Below are positions 1 through 9,865 of a stretch of DNA of 64,000 nt, piece by piece. The number at the start of each line of letters is the position of its first letter. The stretch's first letter is position 1. Location of the stretch: assembly GCF_904846065.1 (NCBI RefSeq), contig NZ_CAJGZV010000001.1, positions 1,302,001 through 1,366,000 of the forward strand. The letters run 5' to 3'. Source of the stretch: Psychrobacter immobilis. Lineage in GTDB: Bacteria > Pseudomonadota > Gammaproteobacteria > Pseudomonadales > Moraxellaceae. Made by a program: the position numbers and the translations under genes. Under the pieces are notes generated by a model. That model was not told where the DNA came from and searched no databases. It saw nothing but the letters and a program-made list of their open reading frames with translations.

Positions 1-890
1 ATGTAATAGTGAATAGCAATAATCACGAACCCTAAGAAGCTGGTAAACGAGAACAATAAGTTATAGATTATAAACAATAACAAAGTACGCACACCAATAA
101 GCTTGGTAAAAGAGGGCAGACGGTGCGTGGTTTGATCCACCACGCGAATACCCGTAATCAGCTTACCGAGTGACTGACCACGCAGTGTGATAAATACCAA
201 TTGCAGCGCAAATAAGCCAAATACCATCACTTGCGACATCATCAATGTGCTACTAGGAAGACTCTCCATCAGTGTCATTGAATACTGATAAGCCGCATCC
301 ATGTCTTGGATATTTTGGAATTTGGTATAATCCACATCCATTTTTGTCAATGCCATCACTAGCGGAAAGATAGCGAGTAGATAGAGTAGTCCATTGATGG
401 CTGTTGCTAATACTCGCGACATAATCGGTGCAAGTACCACATTGCCGACGACTTTGTCTTTGCTAGACGCAGCCTTATTGCTATTAGACTTGTTTAGCGA
501 CACATTATTGTGCGGTGTTTGCTGACGATTGGTGGTCATGTCAGCTTTCACATTTTTATCCGTGTCTTTTGGACGTTCAGGCTTGCCATACAATCTATCT
601 AATGAAACTGATTTGCTATCCGAGCTATTGCTAGCGTTATCTTCAGGAAAAACAGTTACATTATTGATAATAGAGTCATTAACCTCAGGCTTGCTAAGGT
701 TTGTAGGTCGATAAACCGTTTGATTATTGGTCAAGTTACCGACACGCTGCCATTGGTCTAAGCCTTCATGCCACATCAAATCATCCAGCAGTACTTCACC
801 AGATGCCAACATGATATTCAGCTGCTCCAAATTGTAAGGACCAGCTTGTACGTTATTTCGAGCAAGGAAAATCTGCATAATTGCCTGCAT
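1..890 (-). CDS. GYF_2/RDD-domain membrane protein (3' part outside window)
   Basis: The frame is open from an ATG at 890 to the window edge, so the C-terminus is missing; about 296 residues are visible. Residues 1-60 resemble a GYF_2 domain (a W-H-E-G-L-D-Q-W motif about 45 residues in). A hydrophilic Ser/Asn/Lys-rich linker follows. The last ~150 residues are hydrophobic with the RDD-type motif L-R-G-Q-S-L-G-K-L-I-T-G-I-R-V-V-D and at least three membrane segments. GYF_2-RDD proteins are inner-membrane proteins of unknown or transport-related role. No strong ribosome-binding site is visible; an in-frame ATG at 878 is an alternative start. It runs in the same direction as ppsA, 130 bases downstream of it. 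Confidence 0.75.
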   Translation of the reverse strand, partial: MQAIMQIFLARNNVQAGPYNLEQLNIMLASGEVLLDDLMWHEGLDQWQRVGNLTNNQTVYRPTNLSKPEVNDSIINNVTVFPEDNASNSSDSKSVSLDRLYGKPERPKDTDKNVKADMTTNRQQTPHNNVSLNKSNSNKAASSKDKVVGNVVLAPIMSRVLATAINGLLYLLAIFPLVMALTKMDVDYTKFQNIQDMDAAYQYSMTLMESLPSSTLMMSQVMVFGLFALQLVFITLRGQSLGKLITGIRVVDQTTHRLPSFTKLIGVRTLLLFIIYNLLFSFTSFLGFVIIAIHYY

Positions 891-928
891 AGTTAGTCAT
901 ATCTTAAGTCACTATATATGATACATAA

Positions 929-968
929 TATTAGGGTCTATTTAACATTTTTCAAATAGACCCTAATA
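929..968. terminator. Perfect inverted repeat between ppsA and the RDD gene
   Basis: Arms 929-943 and 954-968 are perfectly complementary (15 bp, core TTAGGGTCTATTT) around a 10-base loop. It lies 50 bases past the ppsA stop, so a transcription end is the simplest reading, but there is no clear T-run after the stem on the minus strand. The arm sequence AATAGACCCTAAT recurs at about 45580 in front of parA, so it may instead be a small repeat. Confidence 0.45.
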
Positions 969-1019
969 ATTGTTTCTTTAATGACTGTGTGAATTATTGC
1001 TGTGACTGAACGTTAGGGC

Positions 1020-3404
1020 TTACTTCGCTTCTTCACCAGCTAAGAAGAACCAAGTATCTAGTACAGAATCAGGGTTCAATGACACTGAGCTGATACCTTG
1101 TTCCATGAGCCAGAACGCGAGATCTGGATGGTCTGATGGACCCTGACCACAGATGCCGACATATTTGTTTGCTTTACGGCACGCATCAATCGCCATGGTC
1201 AATAGTTTCTTAACCGCAGGATCACGCTCATCAAATAGATGTGAGACGATACCTGAGTCACGGTCAAGACCAAGTGTCAACTGAGTCAAGTCGTTAGAGC
1301 CGATTGAAAAACCATCGAAGTGCTCTAGGAATTCATCTGCCAATAGGGCGTTGGTTGGTAGCTCACACATCATGATAACGCGCAAACCGTTTTCACCACG
1401 TTTTAGACCGTTTTTCTCAAGTAATTCGATGACTTCTTTGGCTTCGCCAACGGTGCGAACGAATGGAATCATAATCTCGACGTTGGTCAAGCCCATCTCA
1501 TCACGTACGCGTTTTAGTGCTTTACACTCAAGCTCAAAGCAGTCACGGAAGTTGTCAGATACATAACGACTGGCACCGCGGAAACCAAGCATTGGGTTTT
1601 CTTCTGATGGCTCGTATAATTTACCACCAAGCAAGTTAGCATATTCGTTCGATTTAAAATCTGACATACGAACGATAACTGGCTGATCCATAAAGGCAAC
1701 GGCTAGGGTTGAGATACCTTCGACCAACTTATCCACGTAGAAATCTACCGGTGAGGCATAACCAGCGATACGCTCTTGGATGGCTTGTGCAATTTCGCGT
1801 GGCAAGCTGTTCATATTCAGTAGTGCTTTTGGATGCACACCAATCATACGGTTGATGATGAATTCTAAACGCGCAAGACCAATACCTTCGTTTGGCATTT
1901 GCGTGAATGAGAAGGCACGATCTGGATTACCAACGTTCATCATTACTTTGAATGCAAGCTCTGGCATAGACTCAACAGAGTTGGTCTGTACTTCAAAGTC
2001 GATTTGGCTTTCATAAATGAAGCCAGTATCACCTTCGGCACAAGAAGCAGTTACGTCTTGACCATCAACCAATAGCTCAGTCGCATTACCACAACCAACG
2101 ATAGCAGGGACGCCTAGCTCACGAGCAATAATCGCTGCGTGACAAGTACGACCACCACGGTTAGTGATGATAGCAGAAGCACGCTTCATGACTGGTTCCC
2201 AATCCGGATCCGTCATGTCTGATACCAGTACATCACCTTCTTGTACTTTGTCCATCTCGTTTAAATTGCTAACGATACGGACTTTACCTGAACCGATACG
2301 CTGACCGATTGAACGACCTTCACACAATACTTTAGCGTTAGTAGTGTCGATGATATAGCGTTCCATGACATTGCTGTCTTGGCGGCTCTTAACCGTTTCA
2401 GGACGCGCCTGAACGATAAAGATTTCATTGGTATCGCCGTCTTTTGCCCATTCGATGTCCATTGCTTGACCGTAATGCTTTTCGATCGTCACGGCTTGCT
2501 TGGCAAGAGAGGTTAGCTCTTCAGTTGATAATGAGAACTGCATACGATCTTGTTTTTCAACATCGACAGTTTTTACTGATTTAGTGGTGCTACCTTCATC
2601 ACCGTAAATCATTTTCTTATGCTTGCTGCCTAGGTTACGGCGAATTACCGATGGTTTGCCATTGGCTAGCAATTGCTTAGAAATATAGAATTCATCTGGG
2701 TTAACCGCGCCCTGTACAACCATTTCACCTAGACCATAGCTTGACGTGATGAATACCACTTGATCAAAACCGCTTTCGGTATCTAGCGTGAACATCACAC
2801 CCGCCGCGCCAGTTTCTGAGCGAACCATACGCTGTACAGCAGCAGATAAGGCAACGCCTTCATGCTCAAAACCTTTATGGACACGATAAGAGATGGCACG
2901 GTCGTTATAAAGAGATGCAAATACTTCTTTAATTGCAATTAGGACGTTATCAATGCCGCGAATGTTCAAGAAAGTCTCTTGCTGACCAGCAAACGAGGCA
3001 TCTGGCAAATCTTCGGCAGTCGCAGAAGAACGCACAGCAACAGCGATGTCTTCGCCGCCGCTCATCGTTTCAAACGATTGACGCACTTCTTGCTCAAGAT
3101 CACTTGGCAGCTCTTGCTCAATAATCCAAGTACGAATCTTTTTACCCGTTTCTGCAAGTTTTTTGACGTCATCAACATCTAATGTTTTTAGTTCGCTGTT
3201 GATTTTGTCAAGCAGGCCAGTTTCATTCAAAAAACGGTTAAATGCATTTGACGTGGTGGCAAAGCCGCCTGGTACACTAACACCCAAATCAGACAAATGG
3301 CTGATCATTTCACCTAATGAGGCGTTCTTGCCGCCGACCATTTCAATGTCGTCTTTTCCTAGCTGATCAAGATTGATTACAAGTGCTGTAGATTGCGCTG
3401 CCAT
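1020..3404 (-). CDS. ppsA: Phosphoenolpyruvate synthase (pyruvate, water dikinase)
   Basis: Converts pyruvate, ATP and water to PEP, AMP and phosphate; a cytoplasmic gluconeogenic enzyme. At 794 residues it has the usual PpsA length. The N-terminal ATP-binding domain carries V-R-S-S-A-T-A-E-D (about 124-132). The swivelling phosphohistidine domain has G-G-R-T-C-H-A-A with catalytic His422, preceded by Thr420, the residue that PpsR-type regulators modify in this family. The C-terminal PEP-binding barrel has G-S-N-D-L-T-Q and the conserved C-G-Q-G-P-S motif. The ATG at 3404 follows a GGAG ribosome-binding site. The gene is divergent from ppsR with a 594-base gap, the usual arrangement of the pair. 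Confidence 0.97.
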   Translation of the reverse strand: MAAQSTALVINLDQLGKDDIEMVGGKNASLGEMISHLSDLGVSVPGGFATTSNAFNRFLNETGLLDKINSELKTLDVDDVKKLAETGKKIRTWIIEQELPSDLEQEVRQSFETMSGGEDIAVAVRSSATAEDLPDASFAGQQETFLNIRGIDNVLIAIKEVFASLYNDRAISYRVHKGFEHEGVALSAAVQRMVRSETGAAGVMFTLDTESGFDQVVFITSSYGLGEMVVQGAVNPDEFYISKQLLANGKPSVIRRNLGSKHKKMIYGDEGSTTKSVKTVDVEKQDRMQFSLSTEELTSLAKQAVTIEKHYGQAMDIEWAKDGDTNEIFIVQARPETVKSRQDSNVMERYIIDTTNAKVLCEGRSIGQRIGSGKVRIVSNLNEMDKVQEGDVLVSDMTDPDWEPVMKRASAIITNRGGRTCHAAIIARELGVPAIVGCGNATELLVDGQDVTASCAEGDTGFIYESQIDFEVQTNSVESMPELAFKVMMNVGNPDRAFSFTQMPNEGIGLARLEFIINRMIGVHPKALLNMNSLPREIAQAIQERIAGYASPVDFYVDKLVEGISTLAVAFMDQPVIVRMSDFKSNEYANLLGGKLYEPSEENPMLGFRGASRYVSDNFRDCFELECKALKRVRDEMGLTNVEIMIPFVRTVGEAKEVIELLEKNGLKRGENGLRVIMMCELPTNALLADEFLEHFDGFSIGSNDLTQLTLGLDRDSGIVSHLFDERDPAVKKLLTMAIDACRKANKYVGICGQGPSDHPDLAFWLMEQGISSVSLNPDSVLDTWFFLAGEEAK

Positions 3405-3998
3405 GATAACTCCAGAAAATAAGGTTATTTAGTAAAGATTATAACGGTGAATTATACCGCTATATTTGGAGAATTTCGAGGGGTTGAACCAATATTTTTG
3501 TCAAAAAGATACAAATTGTGGGCTTTGCTACATAATTAGTAGAAGGTTATTCATTTTTCTATTTTTGAGATGACGTAAAAATGCGAGTAAAGACCACTCT
3601 AATTATCAAGATATGTTTATAAATTGATTGATAAATAGAGGGTTTAAAATAAATAACAGAAGAGCTTTAGGATATTCTTATAATATTTGCCTTTATATAT
3701 ATCAGGTAATGCTGCGCTAGTATGAGTAACCAGTCAGCACAATAATGGTTATTAATCGGTATGATAAGATTAAGGGCACTGTGGCTTTCTAAGTGTACGC
3801 CTGTAACATTGATTTCTATTAGGCCGCTATTATGCGTATAATGTAGAGCATAAATAGTAGCAGTTTATCCTGATATAAATGTGCAATATTAGCGCTTATA
3901 CAAAACGAAAATTACGTCTGAAAATCAAGTCTAAAGCCGATCAAAAATAAAAGCCAAATGAAAATTACCATTGTGTTTTCAATCGAGGTGCCAACGTT
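3405..3998. promoter_or_regulatory. ppsA-ppsR divergent intergenic region
   Basis: 594 bases of AT-rich DNA with no convincing reading frame. It must hold the promoters of both divergent genes. A good -10-like TATAAT lies at about 3837-3843 on the plus strand, but I cannot pair it with a -35 at proper spacing. No operator or riboswitch was recognised. Confidence 0.4.
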
Positions 3999-4895
3999 AT
4001 GTACTCAAGTAATCCAGCTGAACAACTGAATCCCACTATTCAAAATCGCAACGCATTAAACTTAGACAGCTCTCAAGCCGTTCGAACCGCGTTTTTTATC
4101 TCAGATGGCACAGCGATTACGGCGGAGACGCTTGGCCGCGCTATCTTGAGTCAGTTTGCTTCAGTACCTTTTGAAACACGAGTGTTGCCATATGTCGATA
4201 GCTTAGAGCGTGCAGAAGACGCTGTTGAGCAAATCAACATGGCGTATCAACGAGATGGTTTGTTGCCATTAGTCTTTGATACGATTGTTAACCCTGATAT
4301 TCGTGAAAAGATTAATTCTGCCCAAAGCTGTAACTTGGATATGTATGAGGGTTTGATAGGTCGCGTCGCTGAAGAAACGGGTGTGGAGCCAGACGGACAT
4401 TCGGGTCATGCACACGACGATGTGGATTCTGAGACTTATAAAGAACGTATCGACGCGGTGCATTTCGCTTTAGACAATGATGATGGTGCGCGTACGCGTC
4501 ATTACGATGCGGCGGATATTATTTTGGTGGGCGTATCGCGTTCAGGAAAAACACCGACTTCTTTATACTTAGCCTTACAGTTCGGTATTCGAGCAGCAAA
4601 TTATCCTTTGACCGAAGATGACTTGTACGATAATCAATTACCAAAAGCATTGCGCGAGCACAAAGACAAGCTGTTCGGTCTATTGATCGATACTGATCGC
4701 TTGGTGAAAATCCGTCAAGAGCGCCGTGCGGGCAGTCGTTATTCGAGCTATCAGCAATGTCAGCAAGAGCAGCGGGCGATACAGGGGATTTACATCACGC
4801 ATGGTATTCCAAGCCTTGATGTCTCTGAGATGTCCGTTGAAGAAATCGCTACGCGCATCTTGCAGATGACGGGTCTCAAACGCCGTATCGGCTAA
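3999..4895 (+). CDS. ppsR: PEP synthase regulatory protein (bifunctional kinase/pyrophosphorylase, DUF299)
   Basis: In this family the protein inactivates PEP synthase by ADP-dependent phosphorylation of the Thr next to the catalytic His, and reactivates it by phosphate-dependent removal. The 298-residue sequence starts the domain with A-F-F-I-S-D-G-T-A-I-T-A-E at about 31-43 and has the P-loop G-V-S-R-S-G-K-T-P-T near residue 180, followed by the family motif A-N-Y-P-L. The 30 residues before the domain are a short non-conserved extension. The ATG at 3999 follows GAGGTG. The target site GGRTCH is present in the divergent ppsA product, which supports a working pair. Confidence 0.95.
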   Translation: MYSSNPAEQLNPTIQNRNALNLDSSQAVRTAFFISDGTAITAETLGRAILSQFASVPFETRVLPYVDSLERAEDAVEQINMAYQRDGLLPLVFDTIVNPDIREKINSAQSCNLDMYEGLIGRVAEETGVEPDGHSGHAHDDVDSETYKERIDAVHFALDNDDGARTRHYDAADIILVGVSRSGKTPTSLYLALQFGIRAANYPLTEDDLYDNQLPKALREHKDKLFGLLIDTDRLVKIRQERRAGSRYSSYQQCQQEQRAIQGIYITHGIPSLDVSEMSVEEIATRILQMTGLKRRIG

Positions 4896-5056
4896 TAAAA
4901 TATAAGCTATCAATTAATTGCTTGAATCAATCAATCAATTAATTATTTAGTAATAACGGTTTAGCAATAACGATTGCTCAAAAAAGAACCAGTATTTAAA
5001 GCATCATTATTAATAACCATCATTTAATACCATCTCATTATCACATAGAGAATATT

Positions 5057-5461
5057 ATGAGTTCATCTTATAAGTCTAGCAAGACCCCTTTGTTATTGGC
5101 CAGCTTGCTGAGTGCGGTCAGTTTACTGAGTGCTTGCCAAACGTCACCTTTTTCACGTGAGCCAGTGCCTGAGCCACGTTATATCCCAACCATTGTATTG
5201 GGTGAAGCGCAAACGCTAACAATTATGCCCAATCGTGTGGCCTGTGCCTCGGCATTACCGATGCAGTGTTTACTGGCCAAATCAAGTAAAGATGGCAGCG
5301 TGTTTCAGGTACCTTATGATTGGATTGATGACTTTAAACCAAGCCTTGGCACAGAATATGTGATTAGTGCGCGTCCGCAGATTGATGAGGGACAGAAAAG
5401 CGCGACTGGGCATTGGACACTGCAAAATATTGTGTCACAACGTATGGTGGGCACGCCTTAG
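5057..5461 (+). CDS. Small predicted lipoprotein (DUF4377-like)
   Basis: 134 residues. The N-terminus is a lipoprotein signal peptide: a hydrophobic stretch at about 12-25 and the lipobox L-L-S-A-C with Cys27. The mature part contains M-Q-C-L-L-A followed by W-I-D-D-F-K-P and G-T-E-Y-V-I-S, a layout that resembles the DUF4377 domain of HslJ-type lipoproteins. That resemblance is by eye only. It probably sits in the outer membrane facing the periplasm. It is 160 bases behind ppsR and 82 bases before sthA; co-transcription with either is possible but not shown. Function unknown. Confidence 0.75.
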   Translation: MSSSYKSSKTPLLLASLLSAVSLLSACQTSPFSREPVPEPRYIPTIVLGEAQTLTIMPNRVACASALPMQCLLAKSSKDGSVFQVPYDWIDDFKPSLGTEYVISARPQIDEGQKSATGHWTLQNIVSQRMVGTP

Positions 5462-5542
5462 TCGTGTGGTTTTGACTCAAGCAATTGTTGATTCATACAC
5501 AGTCTAAAAATCAAATAAATAAGTAAATGTAAAGAGGACACG

Positions 5543-7192
5543 ATGGGAACTAAAAAACCAAGCGACGCGACCAATGATATTGGTAAAGACATTCATACCG
5601 AAGTATCGAATAAAGAAAGCGGTCGCGTGCCGAATCCTGAACATACTGAAGGCAAAAATAAAAAACAAAATATTGAACAAACCCATGAGCAGGTCACTGA
5701 TGATGTCATGCACCATCCTGATCTTATTAATCCGCTCGATGATACGCGAATCGATATCAAGTCTGGTTATACGAAAGATTCACGTCGCTTAAAAGGCGAT
5801 AACCACGAGTATGAGTATGATGCGGTCGTTTTAGGAGCAGGTCCTGCTGGCGAAGCGGCAGCTATGAAGCTGACTAAATCTGGCAAAAAAGTGGTGGTTA
5901 TTGATCCACGTGATCAGGTAGGTGGTAACTCTACCCATGTGGGTACGATTCCAAGTAAAGCACTGCGCCAATCGGTATTTAACCTCATTAACTTTCGCCG
6001 TGATCCTATGTTTACCAAGGCGATGGAGTACAAGCAAGTTCCTCTAAATAGAGTGCTTGCCAATGCCCGAAAAGTCATTCGCAATCAGGTTAGTACGCAC
6101 ACACGATTCTATGAACGCAATCGCATTGAAGTGATTCAAGGTTGGGCAAGTTTCATTGATGCTCATACTTTGCGTGTTGAAACCGATGACAATGTCTTTG
6201 AAACCATTACCTTTAATAAAGCCATCGTAACGGTTGGTAGTCGTCCTTATCGCCCTGAAATTTTAGACTTTAACCATCCGCGCGTTTTTGATTCTGATAA
6301 AATTTTGCAAATGGATTATGTGGTCAAAAAAATTATCATCTATGGTGCGGGCGTGATCGGTTGTGAATATGCCTCTATCTTTACGGGTCTTGGTTATAAG
6401 GTTGATTTGATTAATAACCAAAATCAATTGCTCAGTTATCTCGATAGCGAGATTAGCGATGCTATCGCGCATGACTTTAGACAATTTGGCGTACTGATTC
6501 GTAGTAACGAAGAGATTGATCATCTTGAAACGCATGACGATTATGTCGTCTTGCATCTAAAGAGTGGTAAGCGCATCAAATCTGATGCCATTCTTTGGTC
6601 AAATGGTCGCTCAGGTAATACGGAAGGTTTAAACTTAGAAGCGATTGGTCTAAAAGCAAACAGCCGTGGTCAATTAAAAGTTGATGATACCTATTGTACT
6701 GAAATCGAAAATATCTATGCCGCAGGCGATGTGATTGGCTGGCCATCTTTGGCTTCTGCCGCTTATGACCAAGGACGCTGTGCGGCGGCCTTTATGGTTG
6801 GTGATAGCGATGCGGAACCAGTGTCAAGCGTGCCAACTGGTATCTATACGATTCCTGAAATTTCTTGTATCGGTAAAACTGAGCAAGAGCTAACCGACGA
6901 AAAAGTCCCATACGAAGTGGGTCAAGCATTCTTCAAGCATTTGGCACGTGCACAAATCATTGGTGAACGCTCAGGCGTACTAAAGATTTTGTTCCATCGT
7001 GATACGTTAGAGATTTTAGGCATCCATTGCTACGGTAACCATGCATCAGAGATTATCCATATTGGACAAGCCGTGATGAAGTGTAAGAGCAATAATACAC
7101 TTGAGTACTTTGTGAATACTACTTTTAACTATCCAACGATGGCAGAAGCGTATCGCGTGGCGGCACTAAATGGTCTTAATCGTGTTTTTTAA
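5543..7192 (+). CDS. sthA: Soluble pyridine nucleotide transhydrogenase with N-terminal extension
   Basis: FAD protein that transfers hydride between NADPH and NAD+ in the cytoplasm. The FAD-binding G-A-G-P-A-G is at 98-103, the family motif [12 protein letters not shown] at about 131-142, a second nucleotide-binding G-A-G-V-I-G-C-E near 270, and A-A-G-D-V-I-G-W before the dimerisation domain. At 549 residues it is about 85 longer than typical SthA; the extra part is a polar N-terminal segment (1-90). The long start is supported by GAGG five bases before the ATG, while the internal Met56 has no such site. The position that is Cys in other SthA proteins (C-T-H-x-G-T) is Ser130 here. A strong terminator follows. 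Confidence 0.93.
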   Translation: MGTKKPSDATNDIGKDIHTEVSNKESGRVPNPEHTEGKNKKQNIEQTHEQVTDDVMHHPDLINPLDDTRIDIKSGYTKDSRRLKGDNHEYEYDAVVLGAGPAGEAAAMKLTKSGKKVVVIDPRDQVGGNSTHVGTIPSKALRQSVFNLINFRRDPMFTKAMEYKQVPLNRVLANARKVIRNQVSTHTRFYERNRIEVIQGWASFIDAHTLRVETDDNVFETITFNKAIVTVGSRPYRPEILDFNHPRVFDSDKILQMDYVVKKIIIYGAGVIGCEYASIFTGLGYKVDLINNQNQLLSYLDSEISDAIAHDFRQFGVLIRSNEEIDHLETHDDYVVLHLKSGKRIKSDAILWSNGRSGNTEGLNLEAIGLKANSRGQLKVDDTYCTEIENIYAAGDVIGWPSLASAAYDQGRCAAAFMVGDSDAEPVSSVPTGIYTIPEISCIGKTEQELTDEKVPYEVGQAFFKHLARAQIIGERSGVLKILFHRDTLEILGIHCYGNHASEIIHIGQAVMKCKSNNTLEYFVNTTFNYPTMAEAYRVAALNGLNRVF

Positions 7193-7220
7193 GTGATAGA
7201 ATATTGAAACGTTATAAATA

Positions 7221-7256
7221 AAAAAGCGTCTGCTATGTTAGCAGGCGCTTTTTTTT
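7221..7256 (+). terminator. Rho-independent terminator of sthA
   Basis: Stem AAAAAAGCGTCTGCT / AGCAGGCGCTTTTTT with an ATGTT loop and a T-run, 30 bases after the sthA stop. The A/T-rich arms also allow it to work for the convergent permease gene. Confidence 0.85.
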
Positions 7257-7322
7257 GATTCAGGATTATTGATTTGGCTTTTATTGATAGTAGGCGCTAA
7301 TGACATGCAATCGTCTTTTGCT

Positions 7323-8525
7323 TTAGGACACTGTTTTAAGTGCTTTATTCGTATCATGCCAGCGCACCCACATAAGTAGCGCAAAGTAAAATACCCATAA
7401 GGCGGCTAGTGCATAAAATCCAGTAGAAACTTGGGAGATACTAGCTCCCATTTGATTAAGCTGAACGGAGGTGTTGATACCCGGTGTCGTGGGTATGAAC
7501 CAACGTATGATTTGTAAAACTGTGGGCAGCTGATCTGCTGGCCACGGATAACCACTGACAAAAAACATCGGTAGTGAGCTAAAAATTAGGATTTGCATAC
7601 TACGTTCGCGCTGGCGAAACCAGAGTCCAAGCACACAGCCAAGTGTCGCTACGGTTGGACAAAATAACAGAAGGAACAGTAAACTGCCAAGCATGTTTTG
7701 CCCACGCGGATAGTGGTGTAGCTCAAATGTCCAACCATAATAAAAGCAGCCAATAATGAAGCTAAACATACTGAGCGCAGCAATTCGCCCAAGCCAACCA
7801 CGGATACTCGTCGCATGTCGCCGCTGCTCATACCACGTACCAATCAGCATCGCTGTGGCGATTAATAAGGTTTGTTGCAAAATCAGAATAGAGACCGCTG
7901 GCACTACGTAAGCGCCATAACCTTCTGTTTGATTGTATAGAGGGACAATCACTAATGGTACTGCTTGAGTATTAGCAGCCGCTGTTGCTGAATAAGCACC
8001 TTGTGCCACATTTTTTTTGACTTCAATCCCTGCTGATACCGTACTGACTGCTTTTAAAAAGCCCATCTGCACGTTTTTATTTAATAGAAAGTAGCCGCCA
8101 TTACCCAATACGCTGACGCTCGCCGCTTTTCCCGATAGTACTTGCTGCTCAAGCCCACTTGGAATGACCATGTACCCAGCGATTTCATCTGACCACATGG
8201 CCTCTTTAGCCTGCTGCTCGTTGAGAAAAAGCTGTGTGTCTAACTGCGGACTGGCACTGGCATAGCGAACGATGGTTCGTGATAGATTACTATTGTCGTT
8301 ATCAATGATACCAACAGGTACATGGTTGACCACTTCTGTCGAATACGGCCAAGGATAAAAGAAGCCATAAATAATCGGGGCAATCAGTAAGAGTAATAGC
8401 ACACCTTTATCAGAAAAGATGTCCTTAATGGTCTGTAAAAAACTACCTAAGAAACTAGGTGTTGAGGACTGCTTGGTTGAATCTGACGTTGTCGAAGATA
8501 AATGGTCTTTTGGTGGTAATGACAT
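7323..8525 (-). CDS. ABC-2 type permease, second subunit
   Basis: About 400 residues from the ATG at 8525; the frame extends five codons further to a TTG, which I reject because the ATG overlaps the upstream stop as TAATG and has a G-rich site before it. Layout is that of ABC-2 permeases of the YhhJ/YbhR type: one N-terminal membrane helix (V-L-L-L-L-L-I-A-P), a large periplasmic domain with the D-N-D-N-S motif, then five to six helices in the C-terminal half. It is translationally coupled to its paralogue upstream. With the HlyD-like adaptor it would form an export complex through the inner membrane. Substrate unknown. The partner ATPase is not in this window. Confidence 0.88.
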   Translation of the reverse strand: MSLPPKDHLSSTTSDSTKQSSTPSFLGSFLQTIKDIFSDKGVLLLLLIAPIIYGFFYPWPYSTEVVNHVPVGIIDNDNSNLSRTIVRYASASPQLDTQLFLNEQQAKEAMWSDEIAGYMVIPSGLEQQVLSGKAASVSVLGNGGYFLLNKNVQMGFLKAVSTVSAGIEVKKNVAQGAYSATAAANTQAVPLVIVPLYNQTEGYGAYVVPAVSILILQQTLLIATAMLIGTWYEQRRHATSIRGWLGRIAALSMFSFIIGCFYYGWTFELHHYPRGQNMLGSLLFLLLFCPTVATLGCVLGLWFRQRERSMQILIFSSLPMFFVSGYPWPADQLPTVLQIIRWFIPTTPGINTSVQLNQMGASISQVSTGFYALAALWVFYFALLMWVRWHDTNKALKTVS

Positions 8526-9862
8526 TAGCGCGCCCCCCAACGTTCAGGATGCGCCAGCGCGCGTTTGGTTAATAAAGTAGTCAAGGTCATCGCAATCGTC
8601 GTGGCAATAGCCAGACCATAGACGATCGGCAATGACACAGCAACAGGCGCTTGCATCTGTAATTGTGCAATGTGCAGTTTTAGATAGTGAGTGAGTGGCA
8701 GTGCATCTGACCAATGCCGAGCACTGTCACTGATAGCAATATAAGGGAAGGTCACACCAGCAAAGGCATAAGAAGGTGCTGAAATAAAACCAGTAGCAGA
8801 CAAGCCCATGCGTAATGAAAATGAGCCTAAGGTAAAGATAGCACCCAGCCAAAACGATAGCATTATTAATAATATCAAACCAGCATAAGTTGCAAGCACT
8901 GAGCTCATGGCAACGGATTCTTGCGGCGTGGCAAGCCATAGAGCCAACATCGCCCAAATGCTAAAGGCCAATGTCGGCCAAAAGTATTTGCCTAACAGAC
9001 CAAACAATAAGACTAAAACGTTTACCCTTTCCGTCATATCTTCATTCGCATGGCTAGAGACGGAGATTTGATCGTTTTTGCTCAAGTATTGGTTATTTTC
9101 TACGGCATTTAATACTTGCCCTGATGTTGACTCGTTTTGTGTGGTTAGAGTCAAATCAGGATGACCTGTACTGATAAAGCGATACCAGTGGCCGAGTCGT
9201 TTATCACGCAGCTCACGACCAATCGTCGTTGCACCGATCACCATTGCTAAAATATGCAGCAGTGCGGGTATGACGGTTGAAGCCAAAAACTGCTGATAAT
9301 CGGTGGCTGCGTTAAATAGGCTGATGCGCTGTATACCAATCGGTGAGTAAGCAATCGCAGCTTGCGACGGTGCCATGCCTTGTTTGACTAAACGCTGTAT
9401 CTCAACGCCTGCCGATAACGTCCCAGCGACCGCTTGAACGCTGGTTTGGATAATACCCGAATGTGTGCCGTACTGAGCATTTACTTGTAAAATCAATGGA
9501 GCGGGCTTACCAGATAAAATATGCCGAGAAAAATCTTCAGGGATAATGACAATAGCGTAAATATCACGCTGCAAAATAGCCGCTTTTGCCTCAGCCTCTG
9601 AGTAATAAAGCTGTCTAACCGTTAGAGTAGGGCTGGCTTCCAAATAGCGTACCGCGGTATTGGCAATCGGGCTATTGTCTTGGTCTATCACCCCAATGGG
9701 CAAATCCGTAATCTGTGTTTGTGAAAATATCCACCAAATCAGTAAAACGGTTGCCAGTGGTATCCAGACCACCATACTAAAGTCCCACGGATTTTTGGTC
9801 AAAAACCGTCGTTCATAGGCAGCACTACGTAAAAAAGCCTTACTTAACTTCATCAGGTGCAT
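8525..9862 (-). CDS. ABC-2 type permease, first subunit
   Basis: 445 residues, paralogous to the downstream permease: N-terminal helix around 28-46, periplasmic domain with D-Q-D-N-S, and five to six C-terminal helices. Compared with its neighbour it carries an extra hydrophilic stretch of about 60 residues (roughly 225-290, rich in Ser/Thr/Asn) between two membrane segments. The ATG at 9862 lies three bases past the HlyD stop, indicating one operon; an ATG at 9853 is an alternative start. Known relatives (YbhS/YbhR, YhhJ) export drugs or cations with a separate ATPase, which I do not find here. Confidence 0.88.
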   Translation of the reverse strand: MHLMKLSKAFLRSAAYERRFLTKNPWDFSMVVWIPLATVLLIWWIFSQTQITDLPIGVIDQDNSPIANTAVRYLEASPTLTVRQLYYSEAEAKAAILQRDIYAIVIIPEDFSRHILSGKPAPLILQVNAQYGTHSGIIQTSVQAVAGTLSAGVEIQRLVKQGMAPSQAAIAYSPIGIQRISLFNAATDYQQFLASTVIPALLHILAMVIGATTIGRELRDKRLGHWYRFISTGHPDLTLTTQNESTSGQVLNAVENNQYLSKNDQISVSSHANEDMTERVNVLVLLFGLLGKYFWPTLAFSIWAMLALWLATPQESVAMSSVLATYAGLILLIMLSFWLGAIFTLGSFSLRMGLSATGFISAPSYAFAGVTFPYIAISDSARHWSDALPLTHYLKLHIAQLQMQAPVAVSLPIVYGLAIATTIAMTLTTLLTKRALAHPERWGAR

Positions 9863-9865
9863 GGC

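Noticed and set aside
529..714. 61-codon plus-strand frame
   Set aside because: Antisense to the RDD-domain gene, whose protein is convincing.
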